Shown here piece after piece: positions 36,786 through 49,900 of a DNA stretch of 64,000 nucleotides. The notes beneath the pieces were generated by a model. It was not told the origin of the DNA and ran no database searches. It saw nothing but the letters and a program-made list of their open reading frames with translations. The first letter of the stretch is position 1, and each line of letters begins with the position of its first letter. The position numbers and the translations under genes were made by a program. Source of the stretch: Lunularia cruciata (taxonomy: Eukaryota > Streptophyta > Marchantiopsida > Lunulariales > Lunulariaceae); the NCBI GenBank assembly GCA_948567375.1, contig OX419761.1, positions 12,748,243 to 12,812,242 of the forward strand, written 5' to 3'.

Positions 36786-37164
36786 TGTAAAAGACCGAAA
36801 CCGAGGAGAGAAATAGGAGAATGGAAATTCACATTGGGACACTTGAATGAGGGAAAAACTCCGAATGCCTAGCATGAGCTTCGGCCTTGGTATTTATAGG
36901 TATCATACAAGTCCCTTGAAGCTTCTCAAGAAGCTTCCTTGAGCCGCTTTCTTGGAGTGCAAGCCAAGTTAACTAGGAAGCTTCTCAAGAAGCTTCCTTC
37001 TAGAAGCCGCCTACTTGGCGTGCAAGCTAAGCTAGTTATAAGCTTCTAGAAGCTTCCTTCTAGAAGCTACCTGCTTAGGGCGCAAGTTAACTAGTTAGGA
37101 AGCTTCCTAAGAAGCTTCTTAGATGCTTCTAGAATATTCTAGGCTATTTTGTCTTATTCTCTAC
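36786..37164 (-). repeat. LTR C (379 bp remaining), 5' LTR of the young element
   Basis: It matches LTR B from TGTAAAAGACC to TTATTCTCTAC and then switches abruptly to plus-strand pol sequence of the inverted partial copy. Confidence 0.92.
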
Positions 37165-37633
37165 ATAGTACCTCCCGTGGGGAGCACCGGTACTATTTGT
37201 TCCAAAGAAGGATGGAGGACTTCGTTTCTGTATTGATTACTGTGGGCTCAATAAGCAAACCGTGAAGAATGCATATCCCTTGCCTCGGATCGATGACCTG
37301 CTTGATCAACTAAGTGGAGCACGCTACTTTTCCAAGCTGGATCTTCGTAGCGGCTATTGGCAAATTCCTATTGAAGGAGAGGACGTGCAAAAGACTGCTT
37401 TTCGCACAAGGTATGGACATTTTGAGTGGAGAGTTCTACCTTTTGGACTCACTAATGCTCCAGTAGTCTTCATGGATCAGATGCATCGAGTGTTGGAGGG
37501 ACTATTAGATCGGTCCGTGGTGGTGTTCTTAGATGATATCTTAATCTATAGCAGGACAGAGGCAGAACATGTGAATCATGTGCGAGAAGTCCTAAGACGA
37601 CTACGACAGTGGAAATTTTACTACAAGAAGTCA

Positions 37634-37833
37634 NNNNNNNNNNNNNNNNNNNNNNNNNNNNNNNNNNNNNNNNNNNNNNNNNNNNNNNNNNNNNNNNNNN
37701 NNNNNNNNNNNNNNNNNNNNNNNNNNNNNNNNNNNNNNNNNNNNNNNNNNNNNNNNNNNNNNNNNNNNNNNNNNNNNNNNNNNNNNNNNNNNNNNNNNNN
37801 NNNNNNNNNNNNNNNNNNNNNNNNNNNNNNNNN
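37634..37833. other. Assembly gap (200 N)
   Basis: Exactly 200 unknown bases within the pol region of the inverted copy. A round number suggests a placeholder size. Confidence 0.98.
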
Positions 37834-40030
37834 GGCTGCACCATTGACTGACCTCTTGGGAAAGAACTCGAGCTTCCAGTGGACCACCAAGCATGAAGAA
37901 GCATTCAAGAAGTTAAAGCATATGGTGTCTTCAAGACCTATTCTTCAACCATATGATCCTCAACTACCTTGTGTGGTTGATTTTGATGCTTCTAACTTTG
38001 CAATTGGAGCTGTGTTGCAACAAGAATTTCCAGATGGACTACATCCAATTGCCTTTGTGTCTCGCCGACTAAATACAGCGGAAAGAAATTACTCTGCTCG
38101 GGATCGGGAACAACTTGCAATGGTATATGCCACCAAGGTATGGAGGCATTATCTCTTGGGAAAACAAGTGATCATGCGAACTGATCACAAGCCATTGTTG
38201 CAGACCTTACACCTAGAGCACATGAAGAGTCAACATCATCGATGGGAAGAGCAACTCCAATTGTTCGACATCAAACTTGAGTACAAACCAGGTCGGTTCC
38301 ATGTCATCCCTGATGCTCTATCACGACGACCTGATTTGAAGTCTCTTCCTCTCATCACGGCAGCAATTACAACGGTGTCAATTGATCCCAAGATTCAAAA
38401 CGAGTTTCGGTTAGCCCTACAGCAAGATCCCTTCTTCCAAATGGTACACGGTCGTCTAACAACACGCGACAAGGAGTACAACACCTTCTCCTTCAAGGAA
38501 GGCCTTTTATTCCATGCAGACCAGATCTATGTTCCAACCAAAGGTGATCTTCGACTTGTGCGCCTTCAAGAAGCCCATGATTTACCAATAGCTGGTCACA
38601 TGGGAGTGGACAAGACCTTGGGCACCCTCCAACGCCAATGGTGGTGGCCCAACATGACACGAGATGTTCGAGACTTTGTCCGATCATGTGAGAGTTGCCA
38701 ACGGAACAAGGCCAGCAACCAGAAGCCGAGTGGACTCCTTCAACCACTCGCCATTCCATCCGCTCGTTGGGAGCATGTGAGCTTGGATCTCATCACATCC
38801 TTGCCAACGACAAAACAAGGACACACGGCAATTGTGGTGTTTGTGGATAAGCTTAGTAAGCAAATCCACTTGGCACCAACCTGTGATACCGTGGATGCTC
38901 CAACCTTAGCACAAATCTACTTCGACAATGTCTTCAAGCATCATGGGATGCCACGTGTACTCATCTCCGACCGTGATCCTCGATTTACCGGGAAGTTTTG
39001 GCAAGCACTCTTCCAGATACTTGGCACCAAGCTTGCTTTGTCCACGGCCTATCATCCTCAAACTGATGGACAAACCGAACGCGCCAATCGAACATTGGAG
39101 GATATGTTGCGGGCCTTTGTCAATGTCCACCATACCAACTAGGATGAATGTCTTGCAGCTGCAGAATTTGCCTACAACAATTCCAAACAGGCAAGCACTG
39201 GATTTTCTCCCTTCTTTCTCAATTTTGGCCAAGATCCGCTTGTTCCAGATTCTCTTCTTGCTCCCCCTCCCTCTCAAGTTCCTCATACTTCTACATTCTT
39301 GACCACTATATCCCAATCTCTCCAACAAGCCAAATCTCACCTCCTTGTTGCTCAGAATCGCCAAAAACAATATGTAGACCATCATCGTCGTGATCTCACC
39401 TTTGAAGTTGGTGATAAAGTCATGCTATCCTCTAGTAACCTCCCTCTCCCACTTGATACCCAAGTTCGTAAACTTGCTCCTAATTGGATAGGACCCTTTG
39501 ATATCACCCACATTATCTCTCCTGTTGCTTATCGTCTTGCCTTACCTTGTCACATGCGTATCCATCCTGTCTTTCATATTTCCAAGTTGAAACCCTTTGT
39601 TCCTAACCCTTCTTCCTTTTCCTCTCGAGTCCAACCTCCCCCTCTTCCTGTCCCTATCAATGATCATGAGGAGTACGAAGTTGACCGTATCCTTGCGCGT
39701 CGCCATATTCAACGAGGCCGTCACCAACATACGGAGTACAAGGTCCTTTGGAAAGGGTATCCCCTTCATGATGCTACATGGGAACCTCTTTCTCACCTCC
39801 AGAATGCACAGATGGCCATCAAGGAATTCGAAGCTTCACTGGCGACGAGGACGTCACCAACTAGCGGCGGGGGAATATGTAACAATATGGAGTTTAGTGA
39901 CGAAGTTAGTTGAGCTTACGAAGTAGAGAATAAGACAAAATAGCCTAGAATATTCTAGAAGCATCTAAGAAGCTTCTTAGGAAGCTTCCTAACTAGTTAA
40001 CTTGCGCCCTAAGCAGGTAGCTTCTAGAAG

Positions 40031-40048
40031 GAAGCTTCTAGAAGCTTC
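40031..40048 (+). promoter_or_regulatory. Heat-shock-element-like array in LTR D
   Basis: GAAGCTTCTAGAAGCTTC is a perfect palindrome of four alternating GAA/TTC units, each 2 bp apart, which fits the heat-shock factor consensus nGAAnnTTCn. Further GAAnnTTC pairs lie nearby (for example 40,150-40,157, 40,162-40,169 and a GAATATTC at about 39,949). The same array is found in the other full-length LTRs of the family. Confidence 0.6.
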
Positions 40049-40188
40049 TAACTAGCTTAGCTTGCACGCCAAGTAGGCGGCTTCTAGAAGGAAGCTTCTT
40101 GAGAAGCTTCCTAGTTAACTTGGCTTGCACTCCAAGAAAGCGGCTCAAGGAAGCTTCTTGAGAAGCTTCAAGGGACTTGTATGATACC

Positions 40189-40196
40189 TATAAATA
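40189..40196 (+). promoter_or_regulatory. TATA box of LTR D
   Basis: TATAAATA lies about 20 bp downstream of the last GAAGCTTC pair and about 105 bp from the LTR end, as expected for a U3 promoter. It is conserved as GGTATTTATAGG on the plus strand in the minus-strand copies. Confidence 0.65.
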
Positions 40197-40301
40197 CCAA
40201 GGCCGAAGCTCATGCTAGGCATTCGGAGTTTTTCCCTCATTCAAGTGTCCCAATGTGAATTTCCATTCTCCTATTTCTCTCCTTGGTTTCGGTCTTTTAC
40301 A

Positions 40302-43300
40302 CTTGAGTTCTTTCCCAAGAGGTCAATCAATGATGCAGCCACGTGAGCATAATAGTGGATGAACCGTTGGTAAAAATTGGCCAATCCATTGAATGCTTGT
40401 ACTTTGGTAGCATCTGTCGGGATAGGCCAATCAGTAATGGCCTTGATCTTCTCTTCTTCCATCTTGATTCGCTTTGATGAGATCTTATGACCCAAGAAGG
40501 TAACCTCCTTTTGCCAAAAAGCACACTTTGACTTCTTGCAGGAAAATTTCCACTGTCATAGTCAACTTAGGACTTCTCGCACATGATTCCTGTGTTCTGC
40601 CTCTATCCTACTATAGATAAAGATATCATCCAAGAACACTACCATGGACTGATCCAATAGTCCCTCCAACACCCGATGCATCTTATCCATGAAGATTGTT
40701 GGAGCATTAGTGAGTCCAAAAGGTAGAACTCTCCACTCAAAATGTCCATACCTTGTGCGAAAGGTAGTCTTTTGCACGTCCTCTCCTTCAGTAGGAATTT
40801 GCCAATAGCCGCTACAAAGATCCAGCTTGGAAAAGTAGCGTGCTCCACTTAATTGATCAATTAGGTCATCAATCCGAGGCAAGGGATATGCATTCTTCAT
40901 GGTTTGCTTATTGAGCCCACGGTAATCAATATAGAAATGAAGTCCTCCATCCTTCTTTGGAACAAATAGTACCGGTACTCCCCAAGGAGAGGTACTATGT
41001 TGTATGAAATCCTTCTCCAACAACTCTGTAAGTGTTGTTTGCAACTCCTCCAACCCCTTTGGTGAGAGCCAATAGATTGGTCTACTCACTGGAGTACTCC
41101 TTGGCAATAACTCGATCTTGAAGGGCATACCTCGATCAGAGGGTAGTCCCTTTGGCAGATCATCCGGAAAAACATCTGCAAACTCCTGAACTATCTGATC
41201 AACCATTGCTTGATGCGGCACTTAGCCCTCCTCAGATTGTTCTTGTGCAATCGGCTTGATCCACACCATGAATACAAACTTATCTTCCTCCAAAGCTTGC
41301 TCTATGGCTGCTTCATTAACAAACTTCCCTTTTAGGGACTCATCTCTCTTCCAAGCCTGCTCCATGGTTGCCTTCCTGGCAAACTTCCCATCTTGGGACT
41401 CATCTTCCTTCCAGATTTGCTCTATGGCTACCTTCTCAACAAACTTCCCATCTTGGGACTGACTATTCTTAGGTGTCTTACTAAGAGGTGCCAGACAACC
41501 TAATTGGAAATTCCTACCTTGGTATTGTACTTGAATTTGGCATCGGGTCCAATCAAATTGAACCTTATGACGTTCAAGCCAAGGTAGACCTACAATGATA
41601 TCATAGTGTAGAGGTGCCACTACAAACCTCATACACTCCAAATACTCCTTCCCAATCTTGAAGGTAACAGGATGCAAGGTGCGGAATGCAAAACCTTTTC
41701 TACCATCCGCCATCATCAAACTACTTCCAATCATTGGCTTGATAGGCATACCCAATTCCTTTGCTACTTGCATAGACATGCAATTCTTTGAACTTCTAGA
41801 ATCAACCAAAATTCTACAACCCCGATTAGATATCATACCTTGCAAGTGAAGTAGACTTGCATAGGTCGAGCCTTCAATCCTATTGGAACTAATCAAGCTT
41901 CCAATAGGTGGCTCAAAATCTCCTACTAGGGTTCCTTGTTTCCCTGGTCATTCCGCTCCACAACCTCCACTTGGGCAACTTGTCGAGGTCGTCCATTCTT
42001 GAGTGGACATTCAGCAATGCGATGCCCCAACTGGCGATAATAAAAACAACCACCATTTTGTTGCAATTTCTCCCTATCTGCCATGCCCAATGGTCTTTGT
42101 TGAATTGCATCAATCTCCATTGGTGCTGGCTCCTCCACTTGTGTGTAGTGCATTGGTAGGCTTTGTGGGGGTCGAGGTCGAGACCAAGTTGTTGCCAACA
42201 AGGAATCAAAACGTTTGGCCAACCGCATGGCTTCCTCCAAGTGTTGTGGCTCTCGCATGGTTACCTCTAATTTGGTTCTTGCTTTTAAGCCCCTCACAAA
42301 TCAATCCAAAGCTTCACCTTCCAAAATATCTGGAATTTGCATGATGGTGTTTTGGAATTGCGTGATGTAACTTCTTACAGAGCCAATCTATTTCAACTTT
42401 GCCAACTTATCCCTTGCAACTCATGTGGTATTTATAGCTTGGAACTGACCAATTCTTGCACTCTTGAATTCTGCCCATGTCAAGACTGGTGTAACCATTT
42501 GTTGTTTGGCTCGTTGCACTCAGAATCTCCACCATAGCTTTGCTACTCCATCCAATTGGCTAAAAGCCAAGAGAATCTATTTTTGCTCATCTTGTAGATT
42601 GGTAGCTTCAAAATAATGTTCACAATCAAACACAAAATTCTTCACTACACCCGAGAGATTCTTGCCTTCAAATACCTTGGGTTTAGGGAACATGATTCAA
42701 TTTCTCCTTCTTGAATTGGTACTCTCTCCACCTGCTCTTGTCGTTGAAGATCTCGTTCATCCAACAATCGAGTAAGGTGCTCAATTTGTTGTTACATAGC
42801 AAGGATAACATCAGGTATTGCCACTATGGTTGCTCCTCTATCACACCACTCCCAATCTATCTAATTTATTAACACATAAAAACAACACTTCCACCGTTCT
42901 CCATAAGTTACAACCGGAAGCACCAAGGGTTCTTCTATGGTGATCATATGTAGAAAATCTTGTCCAAAGTGCGAGGTGATGAACTGTGTGAAATAATGCT
43001 TGGGTAGTATTTGGATGCAAAAATCCCAATGGTTTGGTGGAAGTGGATTTGGTGGTCCATAAATTCCATCTATCCCATTCCTACTCTGATGCCAATGTAA
43101 AAGACCGAATCTGAGGAGAGAAATAGGAGAATGGAAACTCACATTGGGACACTTGAATGAGTGAAAACTCTGAATGCCTAGCATGAGCTTTGGCTTTGGT
43201 ATTTATAGGTAGCATACAAGGCCCTTGAGAAGCTTCTCAAGAAGCTTCCTCAAGCCGCTTTCTTAGAGTGCAAGCCAAGTTAACTAAGAAGCTTCCTTCT

Positions 43301-43509
43301 AGAAGCCGCCTACTTGGCATGCAAGCTAAGCTAGTTGGAAGCTTCTAGAAGCTTCCTTCTAGAAGCTACTTACTTAAGGTGCAAGCTAAGCTAATCAAGA
43401 AGCTTCCCAAGAAGCTTCTTAGATACTTCTAGAATATTCTAGGCTATTTCATCATATTCTCTACTTTGTGAGCCTGACTAACTTCATCGCTAAATTCCAT
43501 ATTGTTACA
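40302..43509 (-). mobile_element. Chromodomain Ty3 element fragment (5' half with LTR E)
   Basis: The minus-strand element retains its 5' LTR (E, right), primer site, gag (about 42.8-42.0 kb), CCHC knuckle, protease (about 41.8 kb) and reverse transcriptase (about 41.1-40.3 kb). It is cut on the left where LTR D of the inverted copy begins. It is moderately diverged from the young element, with about six or more breaks. Intermediate age. Confidence 0.85.
43096..43509 (-). repeat. LTR E (414 bp)
   Basis: TGTAAAAGACCGAATC ... TTGTTACA; one of the internal HSE-like blocks is shortened relative to LTR A. Confidence 0.9.
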
Positions 43510-43643
43510 TGTGGTGTTAGACTTGTAGTGGACCTCACCACAAGAAAGATTGTACTCAAAGAAACGGACATGATACTTGTTGTGCATCATAGTTGGCACA
43601 AAGACAATTTGACATTGCCATAGATTTGGTCACATTAGTGATT
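43510..43643. other. Island of older sequence between LTR E and LTR F
   Basis: 134 bp unrelated to the chromovirus. It is followed by the left target duplication of element F-I, so it is the left part of the sequence that element F-I split; its continuation begins at 55,672. It is probably leader of the older Ty3-like relic. Confidence 0.6.
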
Positions 43644-43648
43644 GATGT

Positions 43649-44052
43649 TGTAAAAGACCAAAGACCGAGGAGAGAAATAGGAGAATGGAAACTCACATTG
43701 GGACACTTGAATAAGAGAAAACTCCAAATGCCTAGCATGAGCTTTGGCTTTGGTATTTATAGGTAGCATACAAAACCCTTGAGAAGCTTCTCAAGAAGCT
43801 TCCCCAAGCCACTTTCTTAGAGTGCAAGCCAAGTTAACTAGGAAGCTTCTTTCTAGAAATTGTCTTCTTGGCTTGCAAACTAAGCTAGTTGGAAGCTTCT
43901 AGAAGCTACCTGCTTGGGGTGCAAGTTAACTAGTTGGGAAGCTTCCTAAGAAGATTCCTAAGAAGATGCTTCTAGAGTAGTCTATGCTAATTTGGCTTAT
44001 TCTCTACTTTGTTAGCCTTACTAACTACGTCGCTAAAATCCATATTGTTACA
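43649..44052 (-). repeat. LTR F (404 bp)
   Basis: Starts TGTAAAAGACCAAAGACC and ends TTGTTACA. It shares diagnostic bases with LTR I (AAACTCCAAATGCC, ACAAAACCCTTGAG). Confidence 0.9.
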
Positions 44053-46513
44053 TATTCCCCCACCGCTAGTTGGTGACATCCTTGTCGCTATTGAAGCTTC
44101 AAACTCTTGGATGGCCATCTGTGCATTCTGGAGGCGAGAAAGAGGTTCCCATGTGGTATCATGAAGGGGATACCATTTCCAAAGGACCTTGTACTCTGTA
44201 TATTGTCGGTGTCCTTGTTGGATGTGACGACACGCAAAGAAACAATCAACTTCATACTCCTCATGATCATTGATAGAGATAAGAGGAGGAGGAGGAGGAG
44301 GTTGGACTCAAGAGGAAAAAGAAGAGGGGTTAGGAACAAAAGGTTTCAACTTGGAAACATGAAAGACAGGATGGATGTGCATGTGACAAGGCAAGGCAAG
44401 TTGATAAGCAATAGGAGAGACAATTTGGGTGACATCAAAAGGTCCAATCCAATTAGGAGCAAGTTTATGAACTTGGGTATCAAGTAGGAGGGATAGAATA
44501 TTAAAAGATAGCATAACTTTATACCAACTTCAAAAGTGAGATCACGATGATGGTGATTTGCATATTATTCTTGACAATTCTGCACAACAAGGAGGTGAGA
44601 TTTGGCTTGTTGGAGAGATTTGGATATGGTGGTCAAGAAGGTTGAAGTATGAGGGATTTGAGATGGGGAAGGAGCAAGAAGAAAATATGGAACAAGCGGA
44701 TCTTGGCCAAAATTGAGAAAGAAAGGAGAGAATCCGATGCTTGCCTATTTAGAATTGTTGTATGCAAACTCCATAGCTGCAAGACATTTATCCCAATTGG
44801 TATGGTGAATGTTGACAAAGGCACGAAGCATATCTTCCAAGGTGCAATTTGCATGTTCAGTTTGTCCATCAGGTTGAGGATGATAGGTTGTGGACAAAGC
44901 AAGCTTGGTGCCAAGAATTTGGAAGAGGGCTTGCCAAAATTTTTGGTGAAGCAAGGATCACGATTGGAGATGAGTACACGTGGTATCCCATGATGTTTGA
45001 ATACATTATCAAAGTAAAGTTGCACTAAGGTTGGAGCATCCACAATATCAATTGTTGGTGTCAAATGGATTTGCTTACTAAGCTTATCCACAAACACCAC
45101 GATTGCTATGTGACCTTGTTGTGTCTCGGGCAAGGAGGTGATGAGATCTAAGCTCACATGTTCCCAATGAGTAGTTGGAATGGGAAGTGGTTGAAGGAGT
45201 CCACTCAGATTCTGGTTACTAGCCTTGTTGCGATGACAACTCTCACAAGATCGGACAAACTGCCAAACATCTTGTGTCATATTGGGCCACCACCATTGGC
45301 ATTGGAGGGTACTCAAGGTCTTGTCCACCCCCATGTGACCAGCTATTGGTAGATCATGGGCTTTTTGGAGACGTGCAAGTCAAAGATCACCTTTGGCTGG
45401 AACATAGATCTGGTCCACGTGGAATAGAAGGCCTTCCTTGAAAGAGAAGGTGTTGTACTTCTTGTCGCCTATTGTCAGACAACCATGGACCATTTGGAAG
45501 AAAGGATCTTGTTGTAGACCTGACCAAAACTTGTTGTGGACCTTGGGGTCAATTGACACCATTGTAATTGCCGTTGTGATGAGAGGAAGAGACTTCAAAT
45601 CAGGTCATTGTGATAGGGCATCAGGGATGACATAGAACCAACCTAGTTTGTACTCAAGTTTGATGTCAAACAATTGGAGTTGCTCTTCCCATTGATGATG
45701 TCAACTCTTCATGTGTTCCAAGTGTAAGGTCTACAACAATGGCTTGTGATCAATTTGCATGATCACTTGTTTCCCCAAGAGATAATGCCTCTATACCTTG
45801 GTGGCATATAACATTTCAAGTTATTCCCAATCTCAAGTAGAGTAATTTCTTTCAACTATATTGAGTCGGTGAGACACAAAGGCAATGATGGGATGTAGTC
45901 CATTTGGGAATTCTTGTTGCAACACAAATCCAATTGCAAAGTTAGAAGCATCAAAATCAACCACACAAGGTAGTTGAGGATCATATGGTTGAAGAATGGG
46001 TCTTGAAAACACATATGCCTTAACTTTTGGAATGCTTCTTCATGCTTGGTGGTCCACTGGAAGCTCAATGTCTTTCCCAAGAGGTCAGTCAATGGTGCAG
46101 CCACATGAGCATAATAGTGGATGAATTGTTGGTAAAAACTGGCCAATCCATTGAATGCCCATACTTTTGTAGCATCCTTTGGGGTAGGCCAATCAACAAT
46201 GGCCTTGATTTTCTCTTCTTCCATCTTGATCACCTCTGATGAGATCTTATGACCCAAGAAGGTAACCTCCTTCTGCCAAAGGACACACTTCAACTTCTTG
46301 CAATAAAATTTCCATTGTTGTAGTCGTCTTAGGACTTCTCACACATGATTCATATATTTTGCCTCTATCTTACTATAGATTAAGATATCATCCAAGAACA
46401 TCACCTTGGACCAATCCAATAGTCCATCCAACACCCAATGCATTTGATCTATGAAAACTACTAAAGCATTAGTGAGTCCAAAAGGTAGAACTCTCCACTC
46501 AAAATGCCTATAC

Positions 46514-46939
46514 TGTAAAAGACCAAAACCGAGGAGAGAAATAGGAGAATGGAAACTCACATTGGGACACTTGAATGAGGGAAAGCTCCGATTGCCTTGC
46601 ATGAGCTTCGGCTTTGGTATTTATAGGTAGCATACAAGGCCCTTGAGAAGCTTCTCAAGAAGCTTCCTCAAGCCGCTTTCTTAGAGTGCAAGCTAAGTTA
46701 ACTAGGAAGCTTCTCAAGAAGCTTCCTTCTAGAAGCCGCCTACTTGGCGTGCAAGCTAAGCTAGTTGGAAGCTTCTAGAAGCTTCCTTCTAGAAGCTACT
46801 TACTTAAGGTGTAAGCTAAGCTGACCAGGAAGCTTCCCAAGAAGCTTCCTAGATACTTCCAGAATATTCTAGGCTATTTTGTCTTATGTGCTACTTCGTG
46901 AGCACAACTGACTTTGTTGCTAAACTCCATATTGTTACA
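46514..46939 (-). repeat. LTR G (426 bp)
   Basis: TGTAAAAGACCAAAACC ... TTGTTACA, bounded on the left by TATAC. Confidence 0.93.
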
Positions 46940-49900
46940 TATTCCTCCGCCACTAGTTGGTGACGTCCTCGTCGCCAGTGAAGCTTCAAATTCCTTGATG
47001 GCCATCTGTGCATTGTGGAGGTGAGAAAGAGGTTCCTTGGTGGCATCATGAAGGGGATACCCTTTCCAAAGGACCTTGTACTCCGTATGTTGGCAACGGC
47101 CTTGTTGAATATGGCGACGTGCAAGGATATGATCAACTTTGTACTCCTCATGTCATTGATAGGGATAGGAAGAGGGGGAGGTTGGACTTGAGAGGAAAAA
47201 GAAGAGGGGTTAGGAACAAAGGGTTTCGACTTGGAAACATGAAAGACAGGATGGATACGCATGTGACAAGGCAAGGCAAGACGATAAGCAACAAGAGAGA
47301 AAATTTGGGTGATATCAAAGTGTCCTATCCAATTAGCGGCAATTTTACGAACTTGGGTATTGAGTGGGAGAGGGAGGTTACTAGAGGATAGCATGACTTT
47401 ATCACCGACTTCAAAGGTGAGATCTCAACAATGGTGGTCCGCATATTGTTTTTGGCGATTCTGAGCAACAAGGAGGTGAAACTTGGCTTGTTGGAGAGAT
47501 TGGGATATAGTGGTCAAGAATGTAGAAGTATGAGGAACCTAAGATGGAGGGGGAGCAGGAAGAGAATCTGGAACAAGCAGATCTTGGCCAAAATTGAGAA
47601 AGAAAGGAGAGAATCCGGTGCTTGCATGTTTGGAATTATTGTAGGCAAATTCGGCAGCGGCAAGACATTCATCCCAATTAGTATGGTGGACATTGACAAA
47701 GGCACACAACATATCCTCCAATGTACAATTTGCACGTTTGGTTTGTCCATCAGTTTGAGGATGATAGGCCATGGACAAAGCAAGCTTGGTGCCAAGTATC
47801 TAAAAGAGTGCTGGCCAAAACTTCCTGGTAAAGTGAGGATCACGGTCGGAGATGAGTACACGTGGCATGTCATGATGCTTGAAGACATTGTTGAAGTAGA
47901 TTTGTGCTAAGGTTGGAGCATCCACGGTGTCACAGGTTGGTGCTAAGTGGATTTGCTTACTAAGCTTATCCACAAACACCACGATGGCGGTGTGTCCTTG
48001 TTTTGTCTTTGGCAAGGATGTGATGAGATCCAAGCTCACATGCTCCCAACAAGCTGATGGAACGGCAAGCGGTTGAAGGAGTCCACCCAACTTTTGGTTG
48101 CTTGCCTTGTTACGTTGGCAGCTCTCACACGATCAGACAAATTCTCGAACATCCCGTGTCATGTTGGGCCACCACCATTGGAGTTGGAGGGTACCCAAGG
48201 TCTTGTCCACACCCATATGACCAATGATGGGTAAATCATGGGCTTCTTGAAGGCACACAAGTCGAAGATCACCTTTGGCTGGAACATAGATCCGGTCTGC
48301 ATGGAATAAAAGGCCTTCATTGAAGGAGAAGGTGTTGTACTCCTTGTCACCTATTGTTAGCCGACCATGTACCATTTGGAAAAAGGGATCTTGTTGTAGA
48401 GCTAACCAAAACTTGTTATGAATCTTGGGATCAATTGACATCGTCGTAATTGCTACCGCAATGAGAGGAAGAGACTTCAAATCAAGTAGTCCTAATAGAG
48501 CATCAGGGATGACATGAAACTGACCTGGTTTGTACTCAAGTTTGATGTCAAACAATTGGAGTTGCTCTTCCCATTGATGATGTCGACTCTTCATGTGTTC
48601 TAGGTGTAAGGTCTGCAACAATGGCTTGTGATCAGTTCGCATGATCACTTGTTTCCCCAAGAGATAATGTCTCCATACCTTGGTGGCATATACCATTGCA
48701 AGTTGTTCCTGATCTTGAGCAGAGTAATTTCTTTCAGCTGTATTTAGTCGGTGAGACACAAAGGCAATAGGATGCAATCCATCTGGAAATTCTTGTTGCA
48801 ACACAGCTCCAATTGCAAAGTTAGAAGCATCAAAATCAACCACACAAGGTAGTTGAGGATCATATGGTTGAAGAATGGGTCTTGAAGACACCATATGCTT
48901 TAACTTTTGGAATGCTTCTTCATGCTTGGTGGTCCATTGGAAGCTTGAGTTCTTTCCCAAGAGGTCAGTCAATGGTGCAGCCAGGTGAGCATAATAGTGG
49001 ATGAACCGTTGGTAAAAATTGGCCAATCCATTGAATGCTCGTACTTTGGTAGCATCCTTTGGGGTAGGCCAATCAGTAATGGCCTTGATCTTGTCTTCTT
49101 CCAACTTGATCCCCTCTGATGAGATCTTATGACCCAAGAAGGTAACCTCCTTTTGCCAAAAAGCACACTTTGACTTCTTACAATAAAATTTCCACTGTCG
49201 TAGTCGTCTTAGGACTTCCTGTACATGATTCCTGTGTTCTGCCTCTGTCCTACTATAGATTAAGATATCATCTAAGAACACTACCGCGGACTGATCTAAT
49301 AGTCGCTCCAACACCCGATGCATCTGATCCATGAAGACTGCTGGAGCATTAGTGAGTCGGAAAGGTAGAACTCTCCACTCAAAATGTCCATACCTTGTGT
49401 GAAAGGCAGTCTTTTGCACGTCCTCTCCTTCAATAGGAATTTGCCAATAGCCGCTACGAAGATCTAGCTTGGAAAAGTAGCGTGCTCCACTTAATTGATC
49501 AAGCAAGTCATCAATCCAAGGCAAGGGATATGCATTCTTCACGGTTTGCTTATTGAGCCTACGGTAATCGATATAGAAACAAAGTCCTCCATCCTTCATT
49601 GGAACAAATAGTTCCGGTGCTCCCCAAGAAGAGGTACTATGTCGTATGAAATCCTTCTCCAACAACTTTGTAAGTGTTATTCGCAACTCCTCCAACTCCT
49701 TTGGTGAGAGCCGATAGATTGGTCTACTCACTAGAGTACTCCCTGGCAATAACTTGATCTTGAAGGGCATACCTTGATCAGAGGGTAATCCCTTTGGCAG
49801 ATCATCCGGAAACACATCTACAAACTCCTAAACTATCCGATCAACCATTGCTTGATGTGGCACTTGGCCCTCCTCAGATTGTTCTTGTGCAATTGGCTTG

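Larger units (their letters stand above)
31566..37164 (-). mobile_element. Young chromodomain Ty3 element (LTR B to LTR C)
   Basis: A nearly complete chromovirus on the minus strand. The 5' LTR is LTR C on the right and the 3' LTR is LTR B on the left. Parts in element order: primer site next to LTR C; gag (about 36.4-35.8 kb); CCHC knuckle (about 35.7 kb); protease with DSGSSENC (about 35.5 kb); reverse transcriptase (about 34.7-34.2 kb); RNase H (about 34.0-33.5 kb); integrase (about 33.3-32.5 kb, zinc-binding HHCC and DDE-type core visible); chromodomain (about 32.25-32.05 kb, YEVDRILARR and WKGYPLHDATWEP); polypurine tract. Looks largely whole, with about five breaks and a shortened right LTR. 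I count about three differences between LTRs B and C over 379 bp, so it is the youngest layer. Confidence 0.92.
37165..40301 (+). mobile_element. Inverted partial copy of the young Ty3 element (pol to LTR D)
   Basis: Plus-strand copy containing reverse transcriptase onward, RNase H, integrase, chromodomain, polypurine tract (GCGGGGGAATA) and 3' LTR D. It is nearly identical to the minus-strand element next to it; only scattered residues differ in long coding stretches, and the two share at least one break, so they stem from one broken parent or from duplication. The gag-protease part and 5' LTR are absent. It contains a 200-N gap. The junction with LTR C at 37,164/37,165 has at most 2 bp of microhomology. 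A few breaks in the remaining part. Confidence 0.9.
39878..40301 (+). repeat. LTR D (424 bp)
   Basis: TGTAACAATATGG ... GGTCTTTTACA in plus orientation. It differs from LTRs B and C at only a few positions. Confidence 0.93.

Noticed and set aside
30184-43509. LTR A and LTR E as the two ends of a single element
   Set aside because: The LTRs are similar, but flanking bases (ATGAG against TGTGG) do not match and the internal parts cannot be placed as one continuous element.
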